Positions 12,146 through 25,900 of a DNA stretch of 64,000 nucleotides are shown here, piece after piece. Made by a program: the position numbers and the translations under genes. Under the pieces are notes generated by a model. That model was not told where the DNA came from. It saw only the letters and a list, made by a program, of their open reading frames with translations, and made no database searches. Source of the stretch: Lineus longissimus. Taxonomy: Eukaryota; Nemertea; Pilidiophora; Heteronemertea; Lineidae. How positions within the stretch are numbered: the stretch's first letter is position 1; each line of letters starts with the position of its first letter. The stretch lies in NCBI RefSeq assembly GCF_910592395.1, contig NC_088311.1:7630501-7694500 (forward strand), written 5' to 3'.

Positions 12146-12338
12146 ATTTATCCAGGAACCGTCGTCTCAAGCCTTTGAACCAAATCAAAAACGAGCAAAA
12201 ACATTTCTGAATCACATAAATCCAAAGAAGTTTTTGAAAACTAAAGCAAAATCCTGAAGCACTGAAGTCTTGAATGGAGTACACAGAACCCTCAGAGCAT
12301 CTGTACGCGTCTACACGCTGCGTCAGGTAATTCACTAG
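12146..12338 (-). other. Candidate noncoding first exon of the sulfotransferase gene
   Basis: Inferred 5' leader. A GTGAGT donor on the minus strand has its GT at 12145-12144 and would pair with the acceptor at 11543 across a 603-nt intron. The segment is richer in GC and CpG than its surroundings. It contains an open frame of 107 codons (12102-12425) that I do not believe is coding. It could simply be unrelated intergenic DNA. Confidence 0.3.
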
Positions 12339-12371
12339 TGAGCTGCTACAACTAATACGCTCCCCTTTATG
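12331..12371 (-). promoter_or_regulatory. Candidate TATA-like / initiator core promoter for the sulfotransferase gene
   Basis: On the minus strand CATAAAGGGG (12371-12362) lies about 33 nt before CTCACTAG, whose A is near 12338. This is the spacing of a TATA element and initiator. The TATA match is imperfect. The placement fits the inferred first exon and intron, but a promoter elsewhere is equally possible. Confidence 0.25.
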
Positions 12372-12527
12372 GCGAGCAAACACTAGGATCGGATTCTCTA
12401 TCCAATCAATAGGCAGCATAGACACAGGCGGAACGACGTTTGAGATGACGCTGAGCTAACGTAGGAGTTGGCGCATCAGATATCATCGGGTCTGGTGAGC
12501 GCAGGTTTAGACGATAATGACACTAAT

Positions 12528-13120
12528 ATTTTCAAGTAACTATATCGCTGACCCTGAGGCTAGGGAAGTGGCGCTCCACCCTTAGAGTACTAGCCTACTA
12601 AATCGATGAAATAACCAGGGGGCTTTTTCATCAATTGCCTTTTTTGGAATGGGTTGTCGTGATATTTTTTTTACAGGAACAAGGTATAGAATATCACCAA
12701 CTTTATAAGAGATACCGTCTAAGCACAAAAAGTATCCTCCCAGTAGGTTTATCATATCATTTGCCTTATTCAGAATATGAATTTACATGATATATTATAC
12801 TGAGTTGGCGATTTTGCAAATTTTGGTCAAGTAACATTTTGTCGCTGACCCTACAGTGACGGAAGTAATTGTAGTACTCTCCGCCCTCAGAGTATGATCG
12901 ATCTGATTTGTAAACCGTTATTTTATCAATCTACATGTATTGCCTTTTAAGGAATGTGTGAATACTACACTTTTACTACAGGAAATGGGTGTTAAATATC
13001 ACTGATTTGATTAACCGAATCTTGAAAAAGTTGTGTGATGTCAAACCAAAGACAACTTGACCATAAGACCATACATGTATCAAGTAATGGAAAAGACAAG
13101 GATAATATACCAATATACTT
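12528..13120. repeat. Diverged tandem duplication, about 300 bp per copy
   Basis: Copy 1 starts near 12528 and copy 2 near 12825. Shared anchors in the same order are TCAAGTAAC (12532 and 12827), CGCTGACCCT (12546 and 12843), TTGCCTTTT...GGAATG (12635 and about 12940), TACAGGAA and AATATCAC, with offsets of 295-305 bp. The copies have drifted considerably and are not coding. Confidence 0.6.
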
Positions 13121-13471
13121 TAAAATCTGTAACCAACTGGATGGTGAAAGATAGCATACCCACGCTCAAAACAGAATTAAACTGAATTTCAACTAAAAAT
13201 ATGAGAAACCACTATATTCATCGGCTTAGGTGCTTTGGAAATTAACTGAACAGCAAATCATTCCTCCTTGAACTAAAATATGACTGGTCGGATATCAATG
13301 CGGTGACAGTTTGACAAAGATATGTCAAGACTATCCCACTCATGTTTCCTAATCAATAAATTAAAACCATAATTGCTTAAATAATGCACATGTCAATCAA
13401 TATCTGATATATATAATCCTTGCGAGTGGGGAATTTCATAGCGTAATTTCAAGAATTCTTGATAATCAAAG

Positions 13472-13515
13472 TACAGTAGAACCTCTCTATGAAAGACACC
13501 CTCGGGACTGACAAA
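13472..13515 (+). mobile_element. Possible DNA-transposon terminus (CAGTAGAACCTC type)
   Basis: A TA dinucleotide is followed by CAGTAGAACCTCTCTATGAA and then GACACCCTCGGGACTG. This kind of terminus is common in pogo/Tigger-type elements and their short derivatives in animals. No matching opposite end was found nearby, so at most this is one broken end. The family name is from memory of the pattern. Confidence 0.35.
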
Positions 13516-14771
13516 AAAACTCCCTTCATGACTGATTTTTAATGAAACATAAATGTAGGCCCTACATGTAAGTGTACCAATATCTATAGGCAGATTTCTG
13601 ACATGATATCTGAATGAGAAACAAAGACACCACAAATCAAGACCAGAGCAACTGACCACAATTCCGACCAAAATCAAGAAACCCCAAACAAGACACACTC
13701 GTCACGATTCATTTATTTTCTTGAGAAAACAAAACATACCAACTGACCAGTACCAAATTGACAACCGACTGGGCATGTTGATTTCCTCATCTTATACCAC
13801 ATTTCAGAAACCGGACACTGGTGAAATATAAACTCATCGAGGGTTTTCATGAGAAATTGCTTGGGGGTTAGAAATCTGATCAATTGCTGTAGGATCTGAT
13901 CTGGTTTTCATGGCAACTGGGATTAATCTTCTGGATGGGCTATCATAGAAAATAAGCTAAGGGCTATAAAACATGTGGAATAAGCAAGGGGAGCGATACT
14001 CAATAAAGGAGAATCCAGCCTCTGTACCTTAACTCCTAATGGTTTCAAGCCAAGTAGGTCAAATTTTATTATCCATTTGTACGAGTCGCTGTACATATTG
14101 TACACTGATTTCCGCCAAGTTTGGTGAAACGGTTTTCAAGGTAATCCAATAAATCCAATGAAGTGGAACACATTGTAAACAGTATGGATTCTGGATTGAC
14201 CAAAATGGTTTATTTTGAGAGTCCTTACTTATAAATGAAGGCTATGTTACTCTCAGATATGAAGATAGGGTTATATTTTCTACATATAAATAATATCGAA
14301 GAATAATAAACAAATGGCTGACATTCACAGAATATAAGCAATGTCGTTATGCTAAGAACGTCCCTTTCCCTTTCTGCGATATGTGCTGTTGGCCTAGAAT
14401 TTATGCAGAGATGGAAGATAAAGTAAAACACAGGCATAGAACTTGCTTCCAATAGGCTTTACTATACCAGATGTGAAAAGAAGTTACAGTCAATAGGTTA
14501 AGTTTTACTGTAGACACAATCTGTGAGTTCTGCAAAGTGATGGCTCCCACTGAGCTCCTGGATCACATCTCATAGTTAGCTGTGCAAAAACATATCCCCT
14601 CGCCCGCTAAAAGTGTTATCATCTCCGAGAGATGCTGTAGGTTAAAACTCAGAAACGCTATACGCAAATATATCCTTAGCAAATTCACGAGTTTGTAGCA
14701 AGTTGCGTTTTTTATGCGTTGTTTATCAATGGTGGTTGAGACAATTGTTTCTCTCGTGATTGTGTTTCCAG
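13516..14771. other. No gene recognised
   Basis: AT-rich intergenic or intronic sequence. A TATA-like GGCTATAAAACATG lies near 13958 on the plus strand without a recognisable exon after it. Confidence 0.45.
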
Positions 14772-14905
14772 GTGAAGTGGGGATTCAATTCATCACTGTT
14801 GAAACAACCAATCAAGTTCTACATAGATCTTCTGGATCCGTAAAGCTTATCTCGCTACAAAACTGCCACGAAGTTCAAGAACTGTTAACTGTTCTGAGGA
14901 GTTGA
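14772..14905 (+). CDS. Candidate terminal exon, unrecognised product
   Basis: A pyrimidine-rich run (TTTCTCTCGTGATTGTGTTTCCAG, ends 14771) is a strong acceptor. After two bases completing a split codon, 43 codons stay open to TGA at 14903-14905, beginning EVGIQFITVETTNQVLHRSS and ending QELLTVLRS. Composition is protein-like (balanced charged and hydrophobic residues), but no family is recognised and no upstream exon was identified. Confidence 0.2.
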
Positions 14906-17900
14906 TAAAAAGTACATTTTGTACAGCTACCATACTTCTGTGAAGACAGACTTTTAAGATGTTTCTAAGAATGATGCTGCCGAGTTTGTTACATGAGGGT
15001 TAACTACTTTTCAAACTCCAACATGGGGAGAATACAAATCGCAGTGACAGTGATTGCTATAAATCCCATCATAAAGTCTCATCAGAAATGTGATCAGTTG
15101 TCATATGAGGATTAAAATACACATTAAATGAAACGAGAATAAATCAGAAACAAAGACAGGTGAACGGGTGCACCTGAGCACATGGGCAATGGAGGGGACA
15201 CACCCGTGACAGCTCTTGGGACTGAGATCTTAAGAGATTATTATCTACAACAAAACCTTTGTTACGTGACATATTTTTGACAATTTCACGCAAGGTAGCA
15301 TTGTGTGAACTCGTCAATTCTAATCCTATAAGTCTGCAGTTGAGCTGTTTAAATCCAATGCACGGAAATTGCAAAATCCGCAGAATTAGTTTTTTTCCCA
15401 GGTGAGCATTTTTCTCCCTCCAAAGGATGAACATATATCATCGAGCATGCTATTTTGCCTCATTCCAAAATTTCAAAAGCGCTAACAAAACATTTGGGGA
15501 AAGATTCACACTGCTAATTGTAACAATTCGCCAGGTGAACAGCCCCTTTAACATTCCAGTATTGGCTTATATCCTTGCGTTGGAGAGTTTTGATACAGCC
15601 TCAGAAAACACAGCCGGAATTCCACATCTCCCTCACAGCTCTTTCCCCGACCCATTACAAACAACTCTGCCTTACACATACTGCGATATCTAGTGATTAA
15701 ATTCTTATAAGCGCATCTGAAGGTTTCTAAAATAATTGCTCGCTACGTGGTATGAAAAAGTAGGATTCTTTCTCGATTGGATCTTGAACTAATATTTCCC
15801 GCTGTAATTACTGAGGGCTAATTACCAAAAATATCCCAATTTGAGAGTTTGTTGGAACATTATAACAACTGCAATTAATACACTGTGACCTGAAATAAGC
15901 CGCAATATCGTACTAGGTGAACTTGAATAGGATACAGGTTGTTCCAACGACAAGAAGGCCTGGGAAAATGCCAATCGGAATATGAAGAGAGGAGAAATTC
16001 AGCCTCAAACACTGGCTTTCTGGCTCCAAACGTGTTTGAGACCTGTAAGAATACAGTGTCGAAGATTGAGTCCTTGAGTAACACACTTAACACCTACATC
16101 TTTGGCATGCTATGTTATCCTTCAAATCCTTTGAAATTCTGCTTAACCTGACTGGAAACTGAAGGAACCTCCCCCATTAGTATACAATAACATCGTTAAG
16201 AGAAACTGGAGTGTCACAGAAATCAGGCACAGGAAGCCCATTGTTGACAAAAAGCCACACGAAGAATGAAGATCTTCAAGTGTCTTTTTATTGGTTTATT
16301 TGCATTTGTATCAGGAATTGTCAGAGTCGGCAGGGTTCCCAGATAGTCAAACACACCTGGTTGAAAGACTAAAAAGGGACTCAACCCCCTCAAATGTGAA
16401 GTGGTCAGCTCATGGCAATGCACTAAAATAACTACAGAATCTGGGTATTCAGTTTTTCTTCATCAAGCTCGTTTGGTGCTCGGGAGTGTTGAGCCTCCTG
16501 AACCAAGAGCTGGCTTTGAAGGCAATCAGGGGCCAGAAATAGATATGGATAGGGTCATTTATTCTGGTAACAATGTAAAATGCCATGGGCAATTTAGATT
16601 TAAACTGCTTCATTACCATTTATTTACCCATTTATTTCACGCTATTGCTGATATAATATGGTGGTGCAAAGTCCTCATATATCGATGCATAACTGGTAGC
16701 AAAGTTACATATATTTTAGCCTATTGCAGAGGTTAGGGTTTTACTTTTATTAGAAATTAGGCATGGCCCATTAGAAAGTCATAACATAGCGCCTAAGCCC
16801 ATATCAAATCGTGAGAACGTTAATGAGACTAATGTGTCGGAATAAAGCGGTAAGCCTTTAGCAATAGTTTTCCCGAAAAATCTACTTCTACTTCTACTTC
16901 ACAGCAATTTTTTTAAAGCTTACACCCACTTTTTCAATAGTTTAAACCAGCACATAGTCTTTCATTCTTAATAGCATTGTCGTTTGTTTTTAAACGCATT
17001 GGTTCGTCTCTCTTGTGAGAATCGTCACCAACACCATCTTCTCCCTCCAATCCCCCATCTAAAGATTTCTCTCAAATAAAAGTCATTTTGATGTTTTATA
17101 ATAGGCCTAGCTATCATCACAAAACCTAACTCACCGAAGCCGCACAGGAGCATCAGTCAGAAATATCATCCAGAGAGAACACAACTCACAAATCGGACTT
17201 ACTCCACCGAACCAGCTCAAAGCTATGAATGAATAAGTTACAACTCCAATGGCCCACTCACCAACAGATTATGTAACTCTTACCTCGAGTGGGCTAATCA
17301 ACTCACCTTGCCATTGGCCAAGGATTAATGGTACAGCTGACTGGTTTTAATGGATATTTGGCAATATCAAAGAATTTGCTACAAAATGTCATATAGGGGG
17401 TGATAGCCCTAGCTGATCTTTAACCACAATCACTTAAATTTTTTTTACTTTTGACTGATCGAAGTAATCAGTGAATTTTGACACTGATTATGTTTACAAA
17501 TCTCAATTTTTGCCAACTTGTGATCAACTAACTGTCTATAGCTTTGATGATACATTATCTTCTGGCATCATTTTCTCTGTCCTGACTAACAAAGTTCCAT
17601 CTCATCAATACAGCTCAAACATGTCAAAACAGATTCATTATCTTCTCTAATGTTGGAAACAAGAAATAATCAGTGAATCTTTGATAAGACTTTCCCTCGT
17701 GGCTGTCGTACCCTAAAATCGACCCAAATCTGGATGCCAATTATTGACGAGAATCTCGAGAACAATTTTCAATCAGCGACAACAATGCTGCACAACTTCA
17801 GACGCCTCCAAGAAAAACCAGCACATTATCTTTTGAAATATATTTTAATGAGTCATTAAAGATACCAATGCGCGCTTCTATTGAATTAGTGCTATCTCGA

Positions 17901-20900
17901 TCAGTTTGGCCATTTTCTGACACCACGCCGAGTTGAGTCAAAAATACGAAAAATTGCCACAGGAACTCTTGATAAAATTGATCGATTTCGCAAATGACGA
18001 AAGCAATTATTTCTAATGAAGATGACTGGTTTGAGAACTAATGACGGACTGAGGCATTGTTATCTGAAGAGGTCACAATAACCCCCGCAGAGTAAAAAAT
18101 GAGGACTTTCACTTTGGATATCAGTTTGAGAAGAAAACAACTCCTTTTTTGACCCATTAGGGCAAAAAAATATATCATCTTGATAAGTTGTAACCCCTGG
18201 GTCAAAATATAACTTTTTGACCTCGGTGTACCCCATGCAATCTCTAAAATGGTTGAACCATTGAAGTCCCGAAATCTTGAAGTCTTGTCTGAAATCTTGA
18301 AGTCCCGTCAAGAAAATGAAATACCTCTTTCATTATCGTGCCATCACAGGAGCCGGGATGCTGTGAAGTCGCCTTTGTACTGAAGGGGACAAAATGGACC
18401 AAATTAGGCACATCAGAACATTTTGGGAGGTCTATTTTCGGGAGATGGGCACAACTGGTCCCAAATTTTGACAGCCATTTATAGTTACAATGGGTGTTAT
18501 TCTTGAAATGCAATGCTGGGGGAAATTGCTGAGTTGACCAGTTTACTTTACTCCTAATGGGATCAAAATAGTTACTCTAATTTTAAAATGCACCGATGGC
18601 AGGTCCCTTTGACAACCGAATCCAGCAAAAACCCTATCAAAATTTGAGTTTTTAAGTGAGATTGTTCGTTATTCTGTAGATAGAGCTAGCAAAAATTCAG
18701 AATTGAGCTCGTTCTCAGATGCTGACACTTCAAAAGGATCCAACAGATACCGCTTCTGGCTTCAAAGTAAATGTGAATTTCTTGGCACTACAACTGTGTT
18801 ACCATTATCCAATGTTTCTAAGAGTTACTTAGTGCCTTTTTAAGATTACGACAAGGTTTCAGGAAAATCTGTCATTGTTCTTTGATCTTCAAACTGATCA
18901 GTGTATATAGATGGATAAGCACAAGAAGTGGAAGCAACAAACCCTTGCTTAGTTATAACAGCAATTTTACCTGATAGTAAACTGTGTAGTTTGAAATAAA
19001 CAAGAGCAAAAATCTCATAAGTCTTCAGACATTTCGTTTTCTACCTCATAGTAAACTGCCCAGGCGCCATGCAACCTTTAAAGTGGAGTTGAAATCGAAT
19101 ATGGGTCAACACAAGAACACCGGTCTCACACAGAAATATTCTGATACATGTACATATAATATCCATTAAATAGCAAACCTTACTATCTGTCCCATATGCA
19201 TGCATGACAATTACATATCATGTTTCAAACAGTCAACAAACCAATTTATAGAGACTATATGTGTCAACTGAGATTGAAGTCTATTTGACTAAGTTCAAAA
19301 AGTGCTAGACCAAAATTCAAGGGCACTTGTCCTGTGAACAAACACCTCGAGTCAAATATTTCACAGTTAGAGATTTGAAGTAGCGCCCCTTGGCCCTGAT
19401 AACATTTCCCTGTGTTAAGTAAGATGTAAGTTGGTGGCGGTGGTATACTTATGATCGAAATGCTTTTGTCAGAGCAAGTCAAGACGATGGTGTTTATTTG
19501 CTGACATGGCACATTCTCACCTTCTTGTGATAAAGAATTGATCTATGGTTACGGATCAATGTCAACGTGACCGTGGTCACCATAAAAACTGGAATCTGTT
19601 TTGAAGCCAGGGGGATGTGGTATAACCAGAAACCTGACAGATCTTTCATCAGAATGATTTGTTACCATGAAAAAAATCCCACACAAAAGTCGTTAATGAT
19701 TGATGGAAAATACAGATTGATCTGAGGAAGACCGGCTCATCAGATTTTATAGTGGTCGGCACAAAACACAGAATGCAATTGGCTTTGTGTGAAAAAGTCT
19801 ATTGATTCCAATTTTTTAGCTTTGAGACACAGCCACTTAGAAAATCAGCACTGAAGTTAGTCCTTTAGCAGCGCCGTCTCTTCTTGAAGTTTTAAATCAT
19901 TCATACTTTCAACTAAATTATGTGTCTAAACGAGAAGATCTATGTTGTTATGATTTTAGTTGTGATAGCTATGTGCACAATGTGTACAGAACAGCACAAG
20001 TTGATTCTGTAGTGAAGCTGCGTAGGAGTGTCAAGAACTTCAAAGTTTTGTATTTCATATCAAGTGATTTGCAGCATTATTTCACCAAAAGTGAATAGAC
20101 AATCATTTTGGACTCAGGACTAACCTGAAACCCATCAAGGGCAGCTGGAAACATCAACCAGTTTCAATACTGAAAGAGCCAAAGTAAAGTGGTGCAGAAA
20201 AAACATGCAAAATTAAAGCAGCCCCAACATCAATTAATCAAAAATTGATTTGGTTTGTTATAAAGAAGATGCTTCAAGATGTGCAGTGGTTGCTCAGAGG
20301 GTAACAACCACATTTAATGGAATCTAAGAGCACTGATGCAAAACCATGTGATAAAATAAACACTGATATTTTTCTTCAATTTTATCCGCAGCTTGGGAGA
20401 CATTGATTAGTGTTGCTAAGTAGCGCTGGGCTTGTAAAACACCTTGAACTAAAGAACAGATAACTCACAACACCTTAGCAACTACCTGAGAAAAGTTGAA
20501 GTTAGTTTTATAAAGATTAGCCCCCTTCTTCAGTATAACCCACTTGAAACCAGTTCAATCGCTACAAATCAATGATAGACTAATAAAACGCTTACAAATC
20601 GCAAGAATATGTACTTCGTCGGCCTACCTTCCTAACCTATCACATAAAATCAGGTATTTCCAGCTCAATTCTGACCTAACTCAGATCCTATAGGAAATAT
20701 TCACACCTGATTCCAACTGAGTTAAAATCTGCTAGGAGCCTTTATTAATCCCAGTTGGCTACTATCAGATCTGACAATCGGAGAATGCAAACTTTTACCA
20801 TGGTAGCCCGAATATTCAAACCACAACTGCTTGTTTTCTACCTCCTAGCACCTGCTGGTGATACTGCCGCTAGGCGGTAATCAAATGAGACAATCTAACA

Positions 20901-22650
20901 GCCATGAGATCTGCCAGGCAACAGTAGAACAATCAAAAAGATACCAGAGCAATCCGCAAAGATGTTAAAATTGGAAACGTAATTTGTCGGAATTCAAAAA
21001 ACCTAAAGATCAAGAGGTAAGATCAAGAAGTTGAACACATGTTCACAAACTTCACAATCGTCTATCGGCGAATTTTCACTATCACAGATCAATGATAGGA
21101 AATGTGTTAGCATCAGATTCTTGATCTGATCTCTGGGCATGTTTTAAGGATGCCGAAATGTCTCCAGTGCATTAAAGGTTCTTCATTTATAACTCTTGGG
21201 CATTTAGCGAGCTTTGATCAGATGCACGATTTTTCTGCAACTGAAGCAATCAAGCCTCAGGTGAGAATTTGGCCACTTTTAGCCACACCTGGGTGTTCAG
21301 AGGATCAGGGGGGCTTTGCCGTGGTAATCAAATTGCAAGCCATCCAGCTTCTCTACCGCCAAGGCCAGCTATCCTTTATCTAGTAAGCCAATCAAGTAAG
21401 AGGTATAGACCCTTTCTGATCTGATGAGCCAGTTTGGATGAGGGTTCCAACAAAGGTAGCAACAATCCATTAGGCGTATATCCATATCATAGGAGCCAGA
21501 CCCAACATTGCTGTTAGGGAATGATAAGCAATTTGGAGATTACAAGGGGTTACAAGAAAGATGTAATAAATCGTCTATGCTTTTCAAGGTACGTATCCTC
21601 AAAGGTTACTCCCACTACTGTTTACCCTTTTCTATTAGTAAAACCAAAGAGAATTCTAAATTTGCCAAAATGTTTGTTCTGAGGGTCAAAAGATGAACCT
21701 TGGGGAGAAAATCCAAAAACTGCAGACAACAAGATCCCTTACAAATGTAAATACAGGTCAAACAGGGGAAGGGTTGGAGAAAGGTTGCTACAGCCCTGCA
21801 GAAGGACAAAGGAATCAGAGGGCAGGGGCCTGGGGAAGGGCATGGCAAAGGTGTTCCACAGCCGCAAGAATGAGGTACGGCTGTATTGGACCAAGCCACG
21901 AGCACTTGGCAACCTCACTGACTGAGTCAGCCACGCCTCTGGAGACCAACAATGTGCCGGCTTGATTGGAATCATGATGGGAAAACAACAAGAAACACTT
22001 GCATGCAATTAGTAACAAGATCGCTTGGAAAGTTCTTATTTTACATGACATTCTCTGAAAGAAAATTAAATTGTCAACACCGCTCTCCACAAAAGCTCAG
22101 CCGTAAGCAGAAAGCGACCGACTAAAACAGTTTTCACCTTCCCTTGAGAAATTACTCGGGCCACGGGCGAATATTTCATCACTGAATTGGTCTCAATTAG
22201 GAAGGTAGTTTTCTCTTGGGTGTCTGGCTGAATATGAGAACAGTATTGGAAGCTTTGGGTCTGATTCATGATCGTGATGTGTGTTGGGACGAAGCAATAG
22301 AATGTGGTTGTGAGCAGACGGCATATGATCGCATTCTTGTCAAAGAGACTTGTGATATTCAGAGAGCAAAGTGTTGGATCAGTGATTAGAATAAGGACAA
22401 ATCTTCAAGAATTGAAAAATATTTTGCTCATTGATACACCACTTGGTCAACATGATGACTCTTTGTTTGGACTGATCTAGAACTCAGAGACAGCAAAAGG
22501 CACACTTGTTTTTTCTTTTGCCAAGCGGAAACATTTAGCTCGCTGACCAGATAAAAAACAGTCACCAGCTGACGAGATTTCCATGCCCACTTGGATTACC
22601 TAACCATGCCAAGAACCTGAAACCTAAGGACAGGTCAGGATTGAAGGACT
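14906..22650. other. Long gene-free stretch
   Basis: No convincing coding exon or RNA gene. Small features: a run of CTACTT hexamers near 16879-16899; a duplicated 14-bp word GAAATCTTGAAGTC at 18271 and 18291; a strong plus-strand acceptor ending near 20391 with only short frames after it. At 21815-22079 a minus-strand open frame follows an acceptor-like TTTTCTTTCAG and begins MSCKIRTFQAILLLIACK; it looks faintly signal-peptide-like but cannot be assigned. Confidence 0.45.
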
Positions 22651-22920
22651 TCAATGAATGACAACATAATGGACTCGGGGAAGCCAAGGATTACGAAAAC
22701 TGATCAAATAATACCGTAATGATCCCTCATTACAGTAAAACATCGCTGCACACCGCCAGAAGCCGTAGAAGAGGCTTGGCGTCGGATCCTCGAGCGTCTG
22801 CTGCGACAATAATAGAAAACAAAGCAGGATTAAAGCGGGGATCACGAGAGTATGTCACATGCCTGGAGAGATTTGGATCGCGACAACATGATCCTCTTCC
22901 ACGCGACACAAGATCAAAGC
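22651..22920. other. GC/CpG-rich island with exon-like properties on both strands
   Basis: This segment is clearly richer in G+C and CpG than its surroundings. On the minus strand a strong acceptor (TTTTCTATTATTGTCGCAG) ends at 22801, followed by 49 open codons to 22651 beginning QTLEDPTPSLFYGFWRC; the other two minus frames are open for 22-31 codons as well. On the plus strand a 125-codon, Arg/Lys-rich frame runs 22719-23096. No domain recognised in any frame. A noncoding exon or regulatory island is as likely as a coding exon. Confidence 0.3.
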
Positions 22921-25900
22921 ACGGATCTCTTTACTTTACAAGGGAACCTATGTGTAAATCCGCACTGTACAAGATTGGGCGAAGCTTTTTGCCGTTAGTC
23001 ATGCAGAAACCAAAATGGAGACATCTATTACTGTATGGAAAATGTAAAAAACTTGAAGCGGACAGAGAGGTTGAAAAAAGACTCAAACAGTCTTGAGCAA
23101 TTCCTTTTGGTAGGCCAGGATGCAAAGATGTTTTTCTTTTTTTATCTCCTCCCCTAAACCAATGTCATTACGCTGAAGGCTAACAACGACTTCCCGATTG
23201 CTATAAACTCATGAGACCAACTCCACCACCCGACTTCCGAAACGTAAATCTTTCAAACGCCAAAGACTACGCCAATCTATCAGAATTTCCATTTGCTATG
23301 CAGATGATTGCGAAAAACATGACAGCACAGGATGTAAAGATAGAAAATTCCATTAGTTTTAAACTAATACCGTTTACAGGGAACGATCCCAGGGAATGAT
23401 CTGAGCAGTGTTTTAACCACGTTTTCTCACCTGAAGCTCTGCTTTACAATCTTCCCAAGTCATCAAAACTCACTGAAGAATCACTGGGTTTTTTTAAAAC
23501 GTTTTTCTGTTCACACCGAAAGTGTTCTAAGTAGCTCAGGTACTTAACCGGTTCTGATTTCAAGACTAAACTTCTAGATCTAAAGCAGAATTATCTACGA
23601 GATGAGATTTCAAAAGCAAATCACTGCAATTTTATCTTTGAAATATGAGGTTTTATCCAAATTGTTAAAACGTGGATGATCAAATGAAGTCCGTTTTGTC
23701 GATATGTTTCAAGGCTAGCACTAGTTTTTTTTGCATCAGCTAAGAAAATTGCCCAATATTAAGTTACTGATTAATCGTCGGAGACTAGTGCAGAAACTTT
23801 ACCACCTACAATTGCAAAAACTGTACTTCCGTCTTGATGCAGTGAGTGCACAAAAAGTTCCCTCACCAAGATTCTTTATGTATCATTTGGAAATGCACAA
23901 GCAATATTGTACATTAAACCCTTTCAGAGGCCTCAAGATATATTCCTCAAAATCCATCGGAATTCTGTATCTCATTCAGCATGTTTATAGGCACTTTCAA
24001 AATGGCTATCCAAAGATTTACACCATGATTCCAGCCACATTTGAGTTAGGTTGATAACCAGACCAAGCCTTATTCTTCTTTGGGATGCTTTGCCATGCCT
24101 GTGCTTGTCATTCCTCTCCCTCACCCCAGTCCACTGCATGCCATCCTCAACTCCCCGATTATGAGATCAGCCTCACTGGTCCCAGTCATGGGATATCACA
24201 CAGTCACGCCAAACACCAGGTATCATTAATTTGTAAATTATCCGAGCTATGATTAATGCAGCCAGAATGATCCACAAACAAGTTCATAGAAAGTTCACTT
24301 TAAATTGGCACAATGGTTCATGGTGCCACATCAACAATGTACAAACATGGGAACTGTGACAGAAGCATGACGGGGCATTGTGTCCTGTGACACATTCGCC
24401 TCAAAGCTAACCTCAAGAAAAAGAACAGAAAACTTGTCAGATTCTCACAAAGGGATAGGACCAACAAATCACTATCACATAACTTTTCTGAGAATGCATC
24501 AACAGTTAGGTTAAATGAAGATTTATTAACCCTTGGAGAGAGCTAGGGTCAGAAATCTCGGGCGTTTAGGATCCAAACTAAAGATGCTGGGCATGAAACA
24601 GCACTTTGAACAGTAATTTGATCAACAGATTGTGATCTGGTTCTGACAAACACGGCTAAATGTTGTATCTGGGCCTGCATATGCCATATTAAGAATACGA
24701 AAAGATAAAGATATGACTTTGACTTGCAAACTTTGCGACCACGACAACTAGGAAGTTAGACCAATCTTTGACCAAGAAGTCATCGGCCGTGAAGTGTATT
24801 CCAAGTAAGGAAACACCTCGAATACAAAGATGCAATGAACCACCCTCAACTAACACGCATAGCCAATTAAATTCCCAAGCAATTCTAATGGGGCGCACGG
24901 ATGCTGTTTGTCAATACCAGGAAAACTCGAATATGGATTAAATAATAGAATTACTGGTCTTATACTTACAGTTTGCAGAATCAATTTGTGAAGAGAATAT
25001 AGAACATTACGGGTTGCCCGGAAATTCCATGATGGTTCCAGCAAGCAAACACAGAGCAAGCTCACCTAGAAGTTGCAGCAGTGCCAGAGAAAGTGTATGC
25101 TTCTCCGACTTCACAATCGTTTAGGTCCAACAGCTGCTGCCAGTATATTCTCCAGATGCGGAGTGTGACCGAGTATGAATGAATGCACTGCAGGTGTGGT
25201 GTTTATTACTGACACTGCTGCTGCAGAGTGGCAGTTTCACGACAGTGACGGTCAACAGCAACTGGTAGAAGAGGCCAATCATGTGCCTGGGTCAGAGGTT
25301 GGAGCTATTATTGTTCATTTGTTTATGTGTTTTTAACCATTTCTGTTTAGAAACACTAATAACTTGGTAATGAAGGTAATGAAGTACTTTTGGCAGCAAT
25401 TGCTAAAGGCAACTTGATAAAAAGCTATAAAATGGCTACCATTGTTTGTATGCATAGCGGAAAATGATGCCAACCCAAAAATTGAGTTTGACACCACAAT
25501 CTGTGAATATTTCAAATTATTATTCCAGCTCCTGACTGAGAGCTGTAGTTCGCTGTTGCCTACAGCGTTATGAATGTTTTATACATTCTGAACACAGCCG
25601 TGGATACGTGCAAATCTGTGAATATGCGGCGATTAAAAATGAATCAGATGATTGCGTTGTCTGAATCTCGCCGTTATTAAAGTGAATAAATCATTATAAT
25701 TCGGCCTCTGACAAGTTGATATGATGTATTTTATTGAATCAAGCCAATATGATTGCACTTGATAGGCAGGCAGCTATTGAAGTGAACGTAGGCTTCAGGA
25801 AGGATGTAGGCATACGCAAAGAGCCATAGGCCCACACAGCATGGCATTGTTGTTGGTTCCAAAGTGTCGTTTGTATTTGGTGCTGAGGACAAAGTTCGTC

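Noticed and set aside
12102-12425. 107-codon minus-strand open frame upstream of the sulfotransferase
   Set aside because: No domain and poor protein composition; better explained as 5' leader or promoter sequence.
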